Positions 49,823 through 59,777 of a DNA stretch of 64,000 nucleotides are shown here, one piece after another. The notes beneath the pieces are model-generated. The model was not told where the DNA came from, did no database searches, and was given only the letters and a program-made list of their open reading frames with translations. The stretch is from Geodermatophilus saharensis. Its GTDB lineage: Bacteria; Actinomycetota; Actinomycetes; Mycobacteriales; Geodermatophilaceae. The position numbers and the translations under genes were made by a program. Numbering within the stretch: position 1 is the stretch's first letter; each line of letters begins with the position of its first letter. Location: positions 124,001 to 188,000 of the forward strand of contig NZ_FZOH01000008.1 of the NCBI RefSeq assembly GCF_900188205.1. The letters run 5' to 3'.

Positions 49823-50230
49823 GTGCAGTGGTCGGCGCGGACGGCGGAGACGGTCGTGCTGGGGACCGGCGGCGTGCTGCTGGCACTGGCCGCGCTGACC
49901 CTCGACACCGCCGGCCGGGTGCTGGTCGGCGCCGCCGGGGCACTGCTGCTGGCGCTGGCGCTGCGCGACGTCCTCCTGCGGCCCCGGCTGTCGGCCGACC
50001 CCGGCGGCGTCGTCGTCCGGACGCTGTCCGGCCGCACGCGGCTGCCCTGGCCGGGCCTGCGGGTGCGGCTGCGGAGCACCCGCCGGCTGGGGGTGCGGTC
50101 GCGGCTGCTGGAGCTCGACACCGCCGCGGGGCCCGACGACGACGGCACGCTGGTGCTGCTGGGCCGTCGCGACCTCGGCACCGACCCGGCCGCCGTCGCG
50201 CAGGCCCTGGAGGCGATGCGCCCTGGTTGA
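49823..50230 (+). CDS. PH-domain membrane protein (Rv0010c-like)
   Basis: 135 residues from GTG 49823 (GGGAGG upstream). Two helices near the N-terminus (ETVVLGTGGVLLALAALTL, GRVLVGAAGALLLALALRDV) are followed by a small bacterial PH-like domain (PRLSADPGGVVVRTLSGRTR, RRLGVRSRLLELDT, GRRDLGTDPAAVAQAL). Same place relative to crgA and ppiA as Rv0010c. Function unknown. Confidence 0.85.
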   Translation: MQWSARTAETVVLGTGGVLLALAALTLDTAGRVLVGAAGALLLALALRDVLLRPRLSADPGGVVVRTLSGRTRLPWPGLRVRLRSTRRLGVRSRLLELDTAAGPDDDGTLVLLGRRDLGTDPAAVAQALEAMRPG

Positions 50231-50249
50231 GGCGCTGGAGCGGCCCCGC

Positions 50250-51107
50250 TCAGAGACCGAGGACGGTCACCGGCACGGGCATCGCGAGCACCAGGACGAC
50301 CAGCACCGCGGCGAGGAGGGCCAGCCCGGCGGCCTGCACCGCGACGCGGCGGCGGGCGAGGACGAGCAGCGTGGTGGCGAGCAGGCCCGCGACGAGGCCG
50401 CCGAGGTGCCCGAGCAGGGACACGTTGGGCAGGAAGCTGATGACGACGTTGATCGCCAGCAGGGTGAGCAGGCCCCGCAGGTCCTGCCGGGCGGCGACCA
50501 GCAGCACGCCCAGGGCGCCCAGCAGGCCGTAGATGGCCGCCGAGGCTCCGGCCACGGGCCGGCCGGGGTCGCCGAACAGCTGGATGGCCACGGCGCCGCC
50601 CAGCGCCGAGAGCAGGTAGACCGACAGGTAACGCCACCAGCCCAGCCGCGCCTCGATCTCGGGCCCGAACAGCAGCAGGCTGAGCATGTTGAGCAGCAGG
50701 TGGGTGAACCCGATGTGCAGGAACGCGCTGGTGATCAGCCGCCAGTCCTGCCCGTAGACGTCGACGAGGACGGGGACGAGCGAGAAGTCGGCGAAGACCG
50801 GCGAGCGGTAGTTGTCCAGCGGGCTCTCGCCGACCGAGACCGCCGAGACGGCGGTGACCACGAAGACCACGACGTTGACCGCGACCAGCGTGGTGGTGAC
50901 GGGTCCGAAGCGGCGCCGGGCGGCGCCCCAGCGCGAGACCGGCCGCGGCCGGCGCACCCCGGCGGTGCCGGCGCGGACGTCGTCGGGGCACTGGAAGCCG
51001 ACCGACGCCGGCGTCATGCACTCCGGGCAGATGGGCCGGTCACAGCGCGTGCACCGGATTCCGGTGGGCCGGTCGGGGTGCCGGTAGCAGGTGACCGGCG
51101 GGGGCAC
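50250..51107 (-). CDS. Rhomboid family intramembrane serine protease
   Basis: 285 residues from GTG 51107. An N-terminal zinc-ribbon-like segment CYRHPDRPTGIRCTRCDRPI with CPECM is typical of actinobacterial rhomboids. Six or more helices follow with catalytic Ser in GASAAIYGLLGAL and His in LLGHLGGLVAGLL; ITSAFLHIGFTHLLLNMLSL carries the conserved loop. Cleaves membrane substrates; targets unknown. Confidence 0.93.
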   Translation of the reverse strand: MPPPVTCYRHPDRPTGIRCTRCDRPICPECMTPASVGFQCPDDVRAGTAGVRRPRPVSRWGAARRRFGPVTTTLVAVNVVVFVVTAVSAVSVGESPLDNYRSPVFADFSLVPVLVDVYGQDWRLITSAFLHIGFTHLLLNMLSLLLFGPEIEARLGWWRYLSVYLLSALGGAVAIQLFGDPGRPVAGASAAIYGLLGALGVLLVAARQDLRGLLTLLAINVVISFLPNVSLLGHLGGLVAGLLATTLLVLARRRVAVQAAGLALLAAVLVVLVLAMPVPVTVLGL

Positions 51108-51151
51108 CGGCGGCGGGACGGCGCCGGTGCCCCCGTCGGGCGGTGAGCTGG

Positions 51152-51688
51152 TCAGCTGCGCTGCACCTCGACCGACTCGATGACGACGTCGTCGACCGGC
51201 TTGTCGTTGCGGCCGGTGCGCACGGCGGCGATGCGGTCGACGACCTCGCGGCTGGCCTGGTCGGCCACCTCACCGAAGATCGTGTGCTTGCGGTTGAGGT
51301 GCGGCGTGGGGCCGACGGTGATGAAGAACTGCGAGCCGTTGGTGCCGGGTCCGGCGTTGGCCATGGCGAGCAGGTACGGGCGGTCGAAGCTGAGCTCGGG
51401 GTGGAACTCGTCGCCGAACTGGTAGCCGGGGCCGCCGAAGCCCTGACCGAGCGGGTCGCCGCCCTGGATCATGAAGCCGCTGATGACGCGGTGGAAGATC
51501 GTCCCGTCGTAGAGCGGGTCGGTGGTCTTCGCGCGGGTGGCCGGGTGCGTCCACTCACGGCGGCCCTCGGCCAGGTCCGCGAAGTTCGCGACCGTCTTCG
51601 GCGCGTGGTCGGGGAACAGCTCGACGGTGATGTCGCCGTGGTTGGTGTGCAGCACCGCGCGACGGGCGGGCGAGGTCGATTCGGTCAC
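51152..51688 (-). CDS. ppiA: Peptidyl-prolyl cis-trans isomerase A (cyclophilin)
   Basis: 178 residues from GTG 51688. The cyclophilin core is complete: TNHGDITVELFPDHAPKTVA, FHRVISGFMIQGGDP (catalytic Arg), LAMANAGPGTNGSQFFITVG and HLNRKHTIFGEVADQ. Cytosolic. Same position as mycobacterial ppiA (Rv0009). Confidence 0.96.
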   Translation of the reverse strand: MTESTSPARRAVLHTNHGDITVELFPDHAPKTVANFADLAEGRREWTHPATRAKTTDPLYDGTIFHRVISGFMIQGGDPLGQGFGGPGYQFGDEFHPELSFDRPYLLAMANAGPGTNGSQFFITVGPTPHLNRKHTIFGEVADQASREVVDRIAAVRTGRNDKPVDDVVIESVEVQRS

Positions 51689-51733
51689 GGCCCCACTCTC
51701 CCATCCCCCCGCCGGACGGGCCGGGGCCGCCGG

Positions 51734-52789
51734 TCACGGCCGCGCCTCCAGGACCAGGTTGAACGGCGTCTGTGTGGCCCGCCGCACGCGGGTGAAGCCG
51801 GCGTCGTGGAGCAGGTCGGTCAGGCGCGCCTCGCCGGCCTGGGCCCCCAGGGCCGTGCCGGGGTCCCCGGTCTTCGAGTGCGCCACGCAGATGGCCGTCG
51901 ACGCCGCGTAGTAGAGCCGGCCCACCGGGTTGAGGTTGTCCTCGAGCCGGTCCTCGGCGTAGGGCTCCACGAGCATGAACACCCCGTCGGGAGCGAGCAC
52001 CTCGCGGATGTGGCGCGCCGCCCCCCGCGGGTCGGGCATGTCGTGCAGCGCGTCGAAGACGGTGACCAGGTCGTAGTCGGAGCCGGGGAAGTCGGTCGCC
52101 GAGGCCACCTCGAAGGTGGCGCGGTGGGTCAGCCCCGCGTCGCCGGCCCGCTTGCCGGCCTGCTCGATGCTGGCCCGGTGGTAGTCGAACCCGGTGACGG
52201 AGGCCGCCGGGTACGCCTGGGCCATCAGCAGGGTCGAGGCGCCGTGGCCGCAGCCGACGTCGGCCACCTTCCCGCCCGCCCGCAGCCGGTCCTCCAGCCC
52301 CTCGATCGCGGGGATCCACGAGGAGACGAGGTTGGCGGCGTAGCCCGGCCGGAAGAAGCGCTCGGTCCCCTCGAAGAGAGCCGTGTCGTGCTGGTGCCAC
52401 GCGAACCCGCTGCCGCTGCGCACGGCGTCGGTGAGTGCCTGGACGTTCATCGCCAGCGCGACCGGGAGGTGGAAGGCCGCGGCGGCCTGCATGCCGTCGG
52501 GCGCCGCGAGCACGAACGCCTGCTCCTCGGTGAGCGAGAAGCGCTCGGTGGCCGGGTCGTAGGTGACGTAGCCGCCGGCCGCCTGGCCGGACAACCACTC
52601 GCGGACGTGCCGCTCGTCCGCGCCGGCGTGCCGGGCGACCTCCTCCGGCGTCGCCGGCATGACGGCGGCCAGCGCCTGGTAGAGACCGAGCCGGTCCCCG
52701 ATGACGGCGTTGACGGCGTGGAACCCGGCCCCGAGGTCGGTGACGAAGCGGCCCAGCAGGGCGTCGAGCTGGTGCTGGTCGATGGCCAT
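51734..52789 (-). CDS. SAM-dependent methyltransferase with N-terminal winged helix (Rv2258c-like)
   Basis: 351 residues from ATG 52789 (AGGGGGA upstream). The N-terminal 80 residues form a helical/winged dimer domain (LGLYQALAAVMPATPEEVAR, VREWLSGQAAGGYV). The class I methyltransferase motif I is VADVGCGHGASTLLMA, with motifs TGFDYH, LVTVFDALHDMPDP and DGVFMLVEPYAE. Length and layout match the Rv2258c group of small-molecule methyltransferases. Substrate unknown. Not part of the conserved origin block, so probably inserted here. Confidence 0.9.
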   Translation of the reverse strand: MAIDQHQLDALLGRFVTDLGAGFHAVNAVIGDRLGLYQALAAVMPATPEEVARHAGADERHVREWLSGQAAGGYVTYDPATERFSLTEEQAFVLAAPDGMQAAAAFHLPVALAMNVQALTDAVRSGSGFAWHQHDTALFEGTERFFRPGYAANLVSSWIPAIEGLEDRLRAGGKVADVGCGHGASTLLMAQAYPAASVTGFDYHRASIEQAGKRAGDAGLTHRATFEVASATDFPGSDYDLVTVFDALHDMPDPRGAARHIREVLAPDGVFMLVEPYAEDRLEDNLNPVGRLYYAASTAICVAHSKTGDPGTALGAQAGEARLTDLLHDAGFTRVRRATQTPFNLVLEARP

Positions 52790-53077
52790 GCCATCCCCCT
52801 GGTGGTGCTGGTGCGGTGGTGCAGGGCTCGTGCGGAGGACGAGCGGGGAGGCGCGGGGGGCCGGGCACGGCCCCGGCGCCGGTCGGGGCGGTCGCGAAGC
52901 GGCCGTCCGGGGTGGCCTGTCGCTGAGCGGGCAGCCGGGACTCTCGTGCGGGGCCTCCACGGGGTCAACAGAGACGGGCGCGCCTCGCGCGGCGGTGCCT
53001 CGCCCCGCCGCGTGTCGGGCGCCGGCTCCACCTCACCCTGCGGGCCCGGGCGGTGAGGCCCCGGTGCGCCGGTCGAC

Positions 53078-53260
53078 TGGTGGACCTTCGCCGCCGCGCC
53101 GGCGGACGCCCCCAGGGTCTCCACCGCCGGGGTCTCCGGCGCCGCCGACGCCACCACCCAGGCGCTGAGCCAGACGCGGGTCGCCGTCGACGAGCTCTCC
53201 CGGATGGGCGCCGACCTGCGCACCGGCGTCGCCCGCTTCACCTACGAGGAGGACCCCCCT
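53078..53260 (+). pseudogene. Methyl-accepting chemotaxis protein remnant (C-terminal tip)
   Basis: The frame is closed upstream by a stop at 53054. It encodes STAGVSGAADATTQALSQTR followed by VAVDELSRMGADLRTGVARF and TY, the far C-terminal end of an MCP signalling domain (methylation helix 2 and tail). The remaining 450 or more residues, including sensor and hairpin tip, are absent. The frame then runs into a repeat copy. A decayed fragment left by deletion. Confidence 0.7.
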
Positions 53261-53305
53261 GCCCGGCGCCGCTCGCACGCTCGCGTCGGGCCCCTCCAGG
53301 GAGGC
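53247..53305 (+). repeat. Interspersed ~60-bp repeat, copy 6 (after the MCP remnant)
   Basis: GAGGACCCCCCTGCCC, then CCGCTCGCACGCTCGCGTC and the hairpin GGCCCCTCCAGGGAGGCC. Very close to copy 2. It follows the end of the MCP remnant, as copies 1-3 follow intact genes. Confidence 0.7.
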
Positions 53306-53433
53306 CAACCCCGGGCGGGGCGTGCCCCGGGCCACCGCACGAGTGGCCCGTGCTCCCCGACGAGGGAGGGCCGGGGCTCCGGAGGAGACCTCTCGGAGCA
53401 GGGAGGGTCAGGCCGGGACGGGAGTCCTGGGAG

Positions 53434-53506
53434 TGGAGACGAGGGGAATCGAACCCCTAACCCCCGCCTTGCAAAGGCGGTGCTCTGCCAATTGAGCTAC
53501 GTCCCC
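53434..53506 (-). tRNA. tRNA-Ala (TGC anticodon)
   Basis: 73 bases, CCA not encoded. Acceptor GGGGACG with CGTCTCC, D-arm AGCTCAATTGGCAGAGC, anticodon stem-loop CCGCC-TTTGCAA-GGCGG, T-arm GGGGTTCGATTCCCC. Confidence 0.97.
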
Positions 53507-53528
53507 GGTGGCCCCTGAGGGGCCGGGG

Positions 53529-53678
53529 TCAGCGGGCGGTGGGGCGGCTGACGGCCTGGGGGCCGCTCGTGGCCTCGTGCCAGAGGTCGGCCTCGGCCTT
53601 GCCGGTACCCGCGGAGCGGCGACGGACGGCGGCGGCGACGCCGGCCGCTGCGGCGACGAGGGCCAACTGCTTGAGCAC
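53529..53678 (-). CDS. DLW-39 family small protein
   Basis: 49 residues from GTG 53678 with AGGAGG upstream. VLKQLALVAAAAGVAAAVRR forms a short helix and the signature motif EADLWHEAT is present. The family is small, actinobacterial and always near tRNA-Ala/tRNA-Ile by gyrA. Function unknown. Confidence 0.88.
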   Translation of the reverse strand: MLKQLALVAAAAGVAAAVRRRSAGTGKAEADLWHEATSGPQAVSRPTAR

Positions 53679-53753
53679 GCGGTACCTCCTGGTGACGACC
53701 GCGGCCACGGACGGGGCCGCCTTGCCGCGGTGCCGTGGGCACCGGTACACGGG

Positions 53754-53827
53754 TGGGCCTGGGAGGACTTGAACCTCCGGCCTCATCCTTATCAGGGATG
53801 CGCTCTAACCGCCTGAGCTACAGGCCC
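53754..53827 (-). tRNA. tRNA-Ile (GAT anticodon)
   Basis: 74 bases, CCA not encoded. Acceptor GGGCCTG with CAGGCCC, anticodon stem-loop CATCC-CTGATAA-GGATG, T-arm GGAGGTTCAAGTCCTCC. Confidence 0.97.
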
Positions 53828-53889
53828 GTGGACCTCGACCAGCGTACAAGGGTGTCCGGGGGCCCCGGCGAGCGGGGCCCCCGGCACCG

Positions 53890-54744
53890 TCAGTCGCGCT
53901 CGGCGAGGGTGACCTCCAGGCCGCCCACGAGGTCGGCGCAGAGGTTGTAGATGAACGCCGCGACGGTGGCCAGCGCGGTCATGAGCACGATGTTGATCGC
54001 GCCGATGACGGCCGCCCCGCCGAAGACGATGCCCGGCGTGATGACGTCACTGCCGCCGTCGCCGCCCGAGGACGTGCCGAGTTGGCCGAACAGGTCGTTG
54101 AGGGTGTCGAAGACGCCCAGGCCGGACAGGACGCCGTAGAGGATCCCGATCGCGACCATCCAGACGAAGAAGAGCGCGATCGACAGCACCAGCGAGATCT
54201 TCAGCGCCGACCAGGTGTCGATGTGCCGCAGCTGCAGGCGGGCCCGGCGGGGACCGCGGTTGCTCCGGCCCTTCGCCGGCCGGCCGGCCGGCGGCGCCGC
54301 CTGCTGCGGAGCCTGCTGGGGTGCCGACTGCTGGGCGGCCGTCACCTGCTGGGGTGCCTGCTGCGGAGGAGCGGCCTGCTGGGGCGAGCGTGCGGCGGCC
54401 GGCGCGGCGGCTCCCGCGGGCGGGGCCACCTGGGTGGCCCCGGTCGGCGGGGGCATCGTCGCGTCGGCGGGCCGCTGCACCTGCCGGGTCTGCTGCCCCT
54501 GCGGAGCCTGCTGCGGAGCCTGCTGCGGACCCTGCGGCGCGGGCATCGCGCCGGTGACCGGCTTGGTCAGCGACGGGGCCCCGCCGGCCGGGGTCGCCCC
54601 CGACGGCACGGCCCCGGACGGGGGTCCGGACGCGACGGGCTGCTGACCGGTGCTGGGCACCGAGCCCGTCGCCGGGGCTCCGTCCGCTCCGGCTGCGCCT
54701 TCCGGGCGGACCCCGGTGCGCACCGCCTGCGGCCGGTCGCTCAT
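53890..54744 (-). CDS. DUF3566 transmembrane protein
   Basis: 284 residues from ATG 54744. A 165-residue disordered Gln/Pro/Ala-rich N-terminus (QQAPQQAPQG, PPQQAPQQVTAAQQ) precedes DUF3566: ARLQLRHIDTWSALKISLVL, FFVWMVAIGILYGVLSGLGV and VIGAINIVLMTALATVAAFI. Always just after gyrA in actinobacteria (Rv0007). Likely acts in the divisome or cell-pole membrane; not established. Confidence 0.92.
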   Translation of the reverse strand: MSDRPQAVRTGVRPEGAAGADGAPATGSVPSTGQQPVASGPPSGAVPSGATPAGGAPSLTKPVTGAMPAPQGPQQAPQQAPQGQQTRQVQRPADATMPPPTGATQVAPPAGAAAPAAARSPQQAAPPQQAPQQVTAAQQSAPQQAPQQAAPPAGRPAKGRSNRGPRRARLQLRHIDTWSALKISLVLSIALFFVWMVAIGILYGVLSGLGVFDTLNDLFGQLGTSSGGDGGSDVITPGIVFGGAAVIGAINIVLMTALATVAAFIYNLCADLVGGLEVTLAERD

Positions 54745-54898
54745 GCCGTTCTCCCGTTCGCCTGCGGCCCTCGCCGCGCTCTCGCGCCCGGGAGTTCCGG
54801 CGGTGCCGGAGGCGCCCGGGCGCCGGTCGTGTCCGTCGAGGGGAGCCGGGGGCGAGGCGTGACCCGCGGCCACGCCCCGCCGTGCTCCCGGTCTCACC

Positions 54899-57367
54899 CT
54901 AGGCGGCGGGCTCGTCGTTGTCCGTCGTCCGGGCGATCGCCACGATCGTCACGTCCTCGGGCAAGTTCATGAGCTTGACACCCATGGTGGCCCGGTCCTT
55001 GTTGTGGCGCACGCCGTTGACCGGCGTCCGGATGACCCCGCCGCCCGAGGTGATCGCGTACAGCTCGTCACCGAGGCTCACCGACAGCGCGCCGACCAGC
55101 GCCCCCTTGCGGGCCTTGGGGTCGGCGGTGAGCACGCCCTTGCCGCCGCGGCCCTGCGGCGGGTAGTTCTCGATGCCGGTCCGCTTGGCGAAGCCGCGCT
55201 CGGTGGCGACCAGGACGTCGACGCCCTCCTCGACCACGATCATCGACAGCAGCCGGTCGCCAGGGGCCAGCGAGATGCCACGGACCCCCTCGGTGGCCCG
55301 GCCCATGGGCCGCAGCGTCGCGTCGTCGGCCTTGAACCGGATCGACATCGCCGCGCGGGTGACCAGCAGCAGGTCCTTCTCGGGGTAGATGAGCGCCGCG
55401 CCCACCAGCTCGTCGCTCTCGCGCAGGTTGATCGCGATGACGCCGCCGCTGCGCGGGCTGTCGAAGTCCGACAGCCGGGTCTTCTTCACCTGCCCGTTGG
55501 CGGTGGCCAGCACCAGGTACGGGGCGACCGAGTAGTCCTTGATCTGCATGACCTGGGCGATCCGCTCGTCGGGCTGGAACGCCAGGATGTTGGCCACGTG
55601 CGCGCCGCGGGCGGTGCGGTTGGCCTCGGGCAGCTCGTAGGCCTTGGCCCGGTAGACCCGTCCCTTGTTGGTGAAGAACAGGATCCAGTCGTGGGTGGAG
55701 CCCACGAAGAAGTGGTCGACCAGGTCGTCCTGCTTGAGGGCCGCCCCCATCACGCCCTTGCCGCCGCGGCGCTGCGACCGGTAGAGGTCGCTCTTCGTCC
55801 GCTTGGCGTAGCCGGTGCGGGTGATGGTGACGACGACCTCCTCCTCGGCGATGAGGTCCTCGACGGAGACGTCGCCCTCGTTGGCGACGAACTGCGAGCG
55901 CCGGTCGTCGCCGTACTTCTCGACGATCTCTGCCAGCTCGTCGCGGACGATCTGCCGCTGTCGGTCGGGGGAGTCCAGGATCGCCTGCAGGTCGGCGATG
56001 CGGGCCTCGATCTCGGCCAGCTCGTCCATGATCCGCTGCCGCTCGAGAGCGGCCAGCCGGCGCAGCTGCAGGTCGAGGATCGCCGTCGCCTGGACCTCGT
56101 CGACCTCGAGCAGCTCCATGAGGCCGGTGCGGGCGGTGTCGGCCGAGGGGCTGTTGCGGATGAGCGCGATGACGGCGTCGAGCTGGTCGAGGGCCTTGGC
56201 GTAGCCGCGCAGGATGTGCGCGCGCTCCTCGGCCTTGCGCAGCCGGTACCGGGTGCGCCGCTGGATGACCTCGATCTGGTGGGAGACCCACAGCCGCACC
56301 AGCTCGTCGAGCCGCAGCGTCCGCGGGACGCCGTCGACGATCGAGAGCATGTTGCAGCCGAACGACGTCTGCAGCTGGGTGTGCTTGTAGAGGTTGTTCA
56401 GCACCACCTTGGCCACGGCGTCGCGGCGCAGGGTGATGACCAGCCGCCGGCCGACACGGTCGCTGGACTCGTCGGCGATCTCGCTGATCCCCTGCAGCCG
56501 GCCCTCCTTGACCGCCTCGGCGATCGACTCGGCCAGGTTGTCCGGGTTGACCTGGTAGGGCAGCTCGGTGACGACGAGCTGCACCCGGCCCCGGGAGTCC
56601 TCCTCCACCGTGACGACGGCGCGCATCTTCACCGAGCCGCGGCCGGTGCGGTAGGCGTCCTCGATGCCGTCGCGGCCGACGATGAGGCCGTAGGTCGGGA
56701 AGTCGGGGCCCTTGATGCGCTCCATGCACGCGGTGAGCGCTTCCTCGGGCTCGGCGTCGGGGTGGTCGAGCACCCAGTAGACCGCCTCGGCGACCTCGCG
56801 CAGGTTGTGCGGCGGCATGTTGGTGGCCATGCCGACCGCGATGCCGGCCGAGCCGTTGATCAGCAGGTTGGGGATGCGCGACGGCAGGACCAGCGGCTCC
56901 TGGGTGCGGCCGTCGTAGTTGGCCTGGAAGTCGACGGTCTCCTCGTCGATCCCGGCCAGCATCTCCATGGCCAGCGGGGTCAGCCGGCACTCGGTATAGC
57001 GCATGGCGGCCGGCGGGTCGTTGCCCGGCGAGCCGAAGTTGCCCTGGCCGTCGATGAGCGGGTAGCGCATCGACCAGGGCTGGGCCAGCCGCACGAGGGC
57101 GTCGTAGATCGCCGAGTCACCGTGCGGGTGGTAGTTGCCCATGACCTCCGCGACCGGGCGGGCGCACTTGACGTAGCCGCGGTCGGGGCGGAAGCCCTGG
57201 TCGTACATGGCGAACAGCACGCGTCGGTGCACCGGCTTGAGGCCGTCGCGGACCTCCGGCAGGGCGCGGCCGACGATCACGCTCATCGCGTAGTCGATGT
57301 AGCTGCGCTGCATCTCCTGCTGGAGGTCGACCGGCTCGACGCGGTCGCGGGCGGGTGTCTCGGTCAC
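54899..57367 (-). CDS. gyrA: GyrA: DNA gyrase subunit A
   Basis: 822 residues from GTG 57367. The catalytic Tyr is in [11 protein letters not shown] (about residue 124). The quinolone region reads [19 protein letters not shown], so the position equal to E. coli Ser83 is Ser and the acidic Asp87 equivalent is kept. The GyrA-box [10 protein letters not shown] and the beta-pinwheel repeats ([29 protein letters not shown]) follow. It cuts and rejoins DNA to introduce negative supercoils with GyrB. Confidence 0.98.
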   Translation of the reverse strand: MTETPARDRVEPVDLQQEMQRSYIDYAMSVIVGRALPEVRDGLKPVHRRVLFAMYDQGFRPDRGYVKCARPVAEVMGNYHPHGDSAIYDALVRLAQPWSMRYPLIDGQGNFGSPGNDPPAAMRYTECRLTPLAMEMLAGIDEETVDFQANYDGRTQEPLVLPSRIPNLLINGSAGIAVGMATNMPPHNLREVAEAVYWVLDHPDAEPEEALTACMERIKGPDFPTYGLIVGRDGIEDAYRTGRGSVKMRAVVTVEEDSRGRVQLVVTELPYQVNPDNLAESIAEAVKEGRLQGISEIADESSDRVGRRLVITLRRDAVAKVVLNNLYKHTQLQTSFGCNMLSIVDGVPRTLRLDELVRLWVSHQIEVIQRRTRYRLRKAEERAHILRGYAKALDQLDAVIALIRNSPSADTARTGLMELLEVDEVQATAILDLQLRRLAALERQRIMDELAEIEARIADLQAILDSPDRQRQIVRDELAEIVEKYGDDRRSQFVANEGDVSVEDLIAEEEVVVTITRTGYAKRTKSDLYRSQRRGGKGVMGAALKQDDLVDHFFVGSTHDWILFFTNKGRVYRAKAYELPEANRTARGAHVANILAFQPDERIAQVMQIKDYSVAPYLVLATANGQVKKTRLSDFDSPRSGGVIAINLRESDELVGAALIYPEKDLLLVTRAAMSIRFKADDATLRPMGRATEGVRGISLAPGDRLLSMIVVEEGVDVLVATERGFAKRTGIENYPPQGRGGKGVLTADPKARKGALVGALSVSLGDELYAITSGGGVIRTPVNGVRHNKDRATMGVKLMNLPEDVTIVAIARTTDNDEPAA

Positions 57368-57410
57368 TCTTCGGTCTCTCCGGTTCGTGCTGAGGACGTG
57401 GCCGTCAGGT

Positions 57411-57471
57411 GGCCCCCTCGCAGGGACCCGCGCCGAGCGGAGCGAGGCGTGGGGGGCGAGGGGGTCCTTGC
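57411..57471 (-). repeat. Interspersed ~60-bp repeat, copy 3 (between gyrB and gyrA)
   Basis: On the minus strand GCAAGGACCCCCTCGCCCCC starts directly after the gyrB stop, followed by ACGCCTCGCTCCGCTCGG and a hairpin GGTCCCTGCGAGGGGGCC. It occupies most of the 104-base gyrB-gyrA gap. Confidence 0.75.
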
Positions 57472-59508
57472 TCAGACGTCGAGGAAGCGGACGTCCTTGG
57501 CGTTGCGGGTGATGAAGCTGCGGCGGGCCTCGACGTCCTCGCCCATGAGGATGCTGAACAGCTCGTCGGCGGTGGCCGCGTCGTCGAGGGTGACCTGCAG
57601 CAGCAGGCGGGTCTCGGGGTTCATGGTGGTCTCCCACAGCTCGCTGGCGTTCATCTCACCGAGCCCCTTGAACCGCTGGATCATCTCCTCGCGGACCTTG
57701 CGGCCCTCCTTCTTGCCGGCGGCCAGCAGCGCGTCGCGCTCGCGGTCGGAGTAGGCGTACTGGTCGCCCCACTTGCCGCCCCACTTGATCTTGTACAGCG
57801 GCGGCTGCGCCAGGTAGACGTGGCCGGCCTCGACCAGCGGCCGCATGAAGCGGAACAGCAGGGTGAGCAGCAGCGTGCGGATGTGCTGGCCGTCGACGTC
57901 GGCGTCGGCCATCAGGACGATCTTGTGGTACCGCAGCTTCGACAGGTCGAACTCGTCGTGGATGCCGGTGCCGAAGGCGGTGATCATCGACTGGACCTCG
58001 GTGTTCTTGAGCACCCGGTCGATGCGCGCCTTCTCGACGTTGATGATCTTGCCGCGGATGGGCAGGATCGCCTGGAACATCGAGTCGCGGCCGGACTTCG
58101 CCGAACCGCCGGCGGAGTCGCCCTCGACGATGTAGACCTCGGAGTTGCGGGGGTCGGTCGACCGGCAGTCGGCCAGCTTGCCCGGCAGCGAGTTGTTGCT
58201 CAGCAGGTTCTTGCGGGCCAGCTTGCGGGCGTCCTGCGCGGCGCGCCGCGCCCGCGCGGCCGAGGCGGCCTTGGTGATGATCGTCTTGGCCTCGGCCGGG
58301 TTGGCCTCGAACCAGTGCGAGATCTGCTCGTTGCAGATGCGCTGCACGAAGCCCTTGACCTCGGTGTTGCCGAGCTTGGTCTTCGTCTGGCCCTCGAACT
58401 GCGGGTCGCCGATCTTGACCGAGACGATCGCGGCCAGGCCCTCGCGGATGTCCTCGCCGGTGAGCTTGTCCTCCGGCTTGTCCTTGAGGATCTTCTTCTC
58501 GACGGCGTACCGGTTGACGATCGAGGTCAGCGCGGTGCGGAAGCCCTCCTCGTGGGTGCCGCCCTCGTGCGTGTTGATCGTGTTGGCGAAGGAGTAGACC
58601 GACTCCGAGTAGGCGTCGGACCACTGCATCGCCACCTCGACGCTCATCCGCATGTCGTTCTTGCCGACGCCCTCGGCGCCGAAGCCGACGATCGAGCGGT
58701 GGATCGGGGTCTTCTTCGCGTTGATGTGGCGGACGTAGTCCTCGAGGCCGCCGTCGTAGCGGTAGGTGACCTCGGTGGGCTCGAAGGCGGCGTCCTCGGT
58801 GCCCGGGGCCGTGGCCTCGACCGACACCGACTTCTCGTCACCCAGGCCGGTCTCGGCCTTGCCGTGCCCGGGGCGCTCGTCGCGCAGGACGATGGTCAGG
58901 CCCTTGTTGAGGAAGGCCATCTCCTGCAGCCGACGGCTGATGGTGTCGAACGAGTAGCTCGTCGTCTCGAAGATGTCGCCGTCGGCCCAGAAGGTGATCT
59001 GGGTGCCACGCTTGGTGGTCGGGCCGACCTCCTCCAGCGGACCGGGCTTGGCCAGGGCGTAGGACTGGTGCCACTCCCGGCCGTCGCGCCAGATGCGCAC
59101 GTCGAGGGCGGTGGACAGCGCGTTGACGACGGTGACGCCGACGCCGTGCAGACCGCCGGAGACGGCGTAGCTCTTGCCGTCGAACTTGCCGCCGGCGTGC
59201 AGCACGGTCATGACGACCTCGACGGTCGGCCGCTTCTCGCGCGGGTGCAGGTCGACCGGGATGCCACGGCCGTTGTCCTCGACCCGGACGCCGCCGTCGG
59301 CGAGCAGGGTGACGCGGACGGTGTCGCAGAAGCCGGCCAGCGCCTCGTCGACGGAGTTGTCGACGACCTCCCACACCATGTGGTGCAGGCCGCGCTCACC
59401 GGTGGAGCCGATGTACATGCCGGGCCGCTTGCGGACCGCCTCGAGCCCCTCGAGGACGGTGATGGAGCTGCCGGAGTAGCTGTTCTCAGTCTGGGTCCGA
59501 GCGACCAC
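57472..59508 (-). CDS. gyrB: GyrB: DNA gyrase subunit B
   Basis: 678 residues from GTG 59508 (AAGGG upstream); the open frame is longer but the family start is here. The GHKL ATPase domain has [29 protein letters not shown] and [15 protein letters not shown]. The TOPRIM domain has [19 protein letters not shown] and [19 protein letters not shown]. The C-terminal [20 protein letters not shown] motif is intact. recF, normally just upstream, is not found. Confidence 0.98.
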   Translation of the reverse strand: MVARTQTENSYSGSSITVLEGLEAVRKRPGMYIGSTGERGLHHMVWEVVDNSVDEALAGFCDTVRVTLLADGGVRVEDNGRGIPVDLHPREKRPTVEVVMTVLHAGGKFDGKSYAVSGGLHGVGVTVVNALSTALDVRIWRDGREWHQSYALAKPGPLEEVGPTTKRGTQITFWADGDIFETTSYSFDTISRRLQEMAFLNKGLTIVLRDERPGHGKAETGLGDEKSVSVEATAPGTEDAAFEPTEVTYRYDGGLEDYVRHINAKKTPIHRSIVGFGAEGVGKNDMRMSVEVAMQWSDAYSESVYSFANTINTHEGGTHEEGFRTALTSIVNRYAVEKKILKDKPEDKLTGEDIREGLAAIVSVKIGDPQFEGQTKTKLGNTEVKGFVQRICNEQISHWFEANPAEAKTIITKAASAARARRAAQDARKLARKNLLSNNSLPGKLADCRSTDPRNSEVYIVEGDSAGGSAKSGRDSMFQAILPIRGKIINVEKARIDRVLKNTEVQSMITAFGTGIHDEFDLSKLRYHKIVLMADADVDGQHIRTLLLTLLFRFMRPLVEAGHVYLAQPPLYKIKWGGKWGDQYAYSDRERDALLAAGKKEGRKVREEMIQRFKGLGEMNASELWETTMNPETRLLLQVTLDDAATADELFSILMGEDVEARRSFITRNAKDVRFLDV

Positions 59509-59777
59509 GTGGGGCCCTTCTGTCGCGCAGCCGGCGCGCGGGCACCTCCGCACGGGAGGGCTCCGAGGGCGCACAGCGCCACTCAGCCGGATGCTGGGGA
59601 TTCCTGCCGTCCATGTTACCGGGTCCACCGACAGGAACGGCGCCACGCACGCCCTGACGTCCCGTCTGCGCCACTCGCGGCGCCGCTCGCACCACCGGTG
59701 TTGCCCCCGAGGCCGACACGCCCGCCCAGGGGCGCTGGACGGCCGGAACCGATCCGGCCGTCGGGCACCGGTCCGCG

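Noticed and set aside
53053..53460. 135-codon + strand frame next to tRNA-Ala
   Set aside because: Different frame from the MCP remnant, Arg-rich, runs into the tRNA and has no ribosome site.
54899..57367. Quinolone-resistance change in GyrA
   Set aside because: The region reads [12 protein letters not shown] with the usual Ser and Asp residues, the sensitive-type sequence.
59509..59777. Origin of replication or recF upstream of gyrB
   Set aside because: No DnaA boxes or recF motifs are seen in this 269-base gap; only weak promoter-like sequence.
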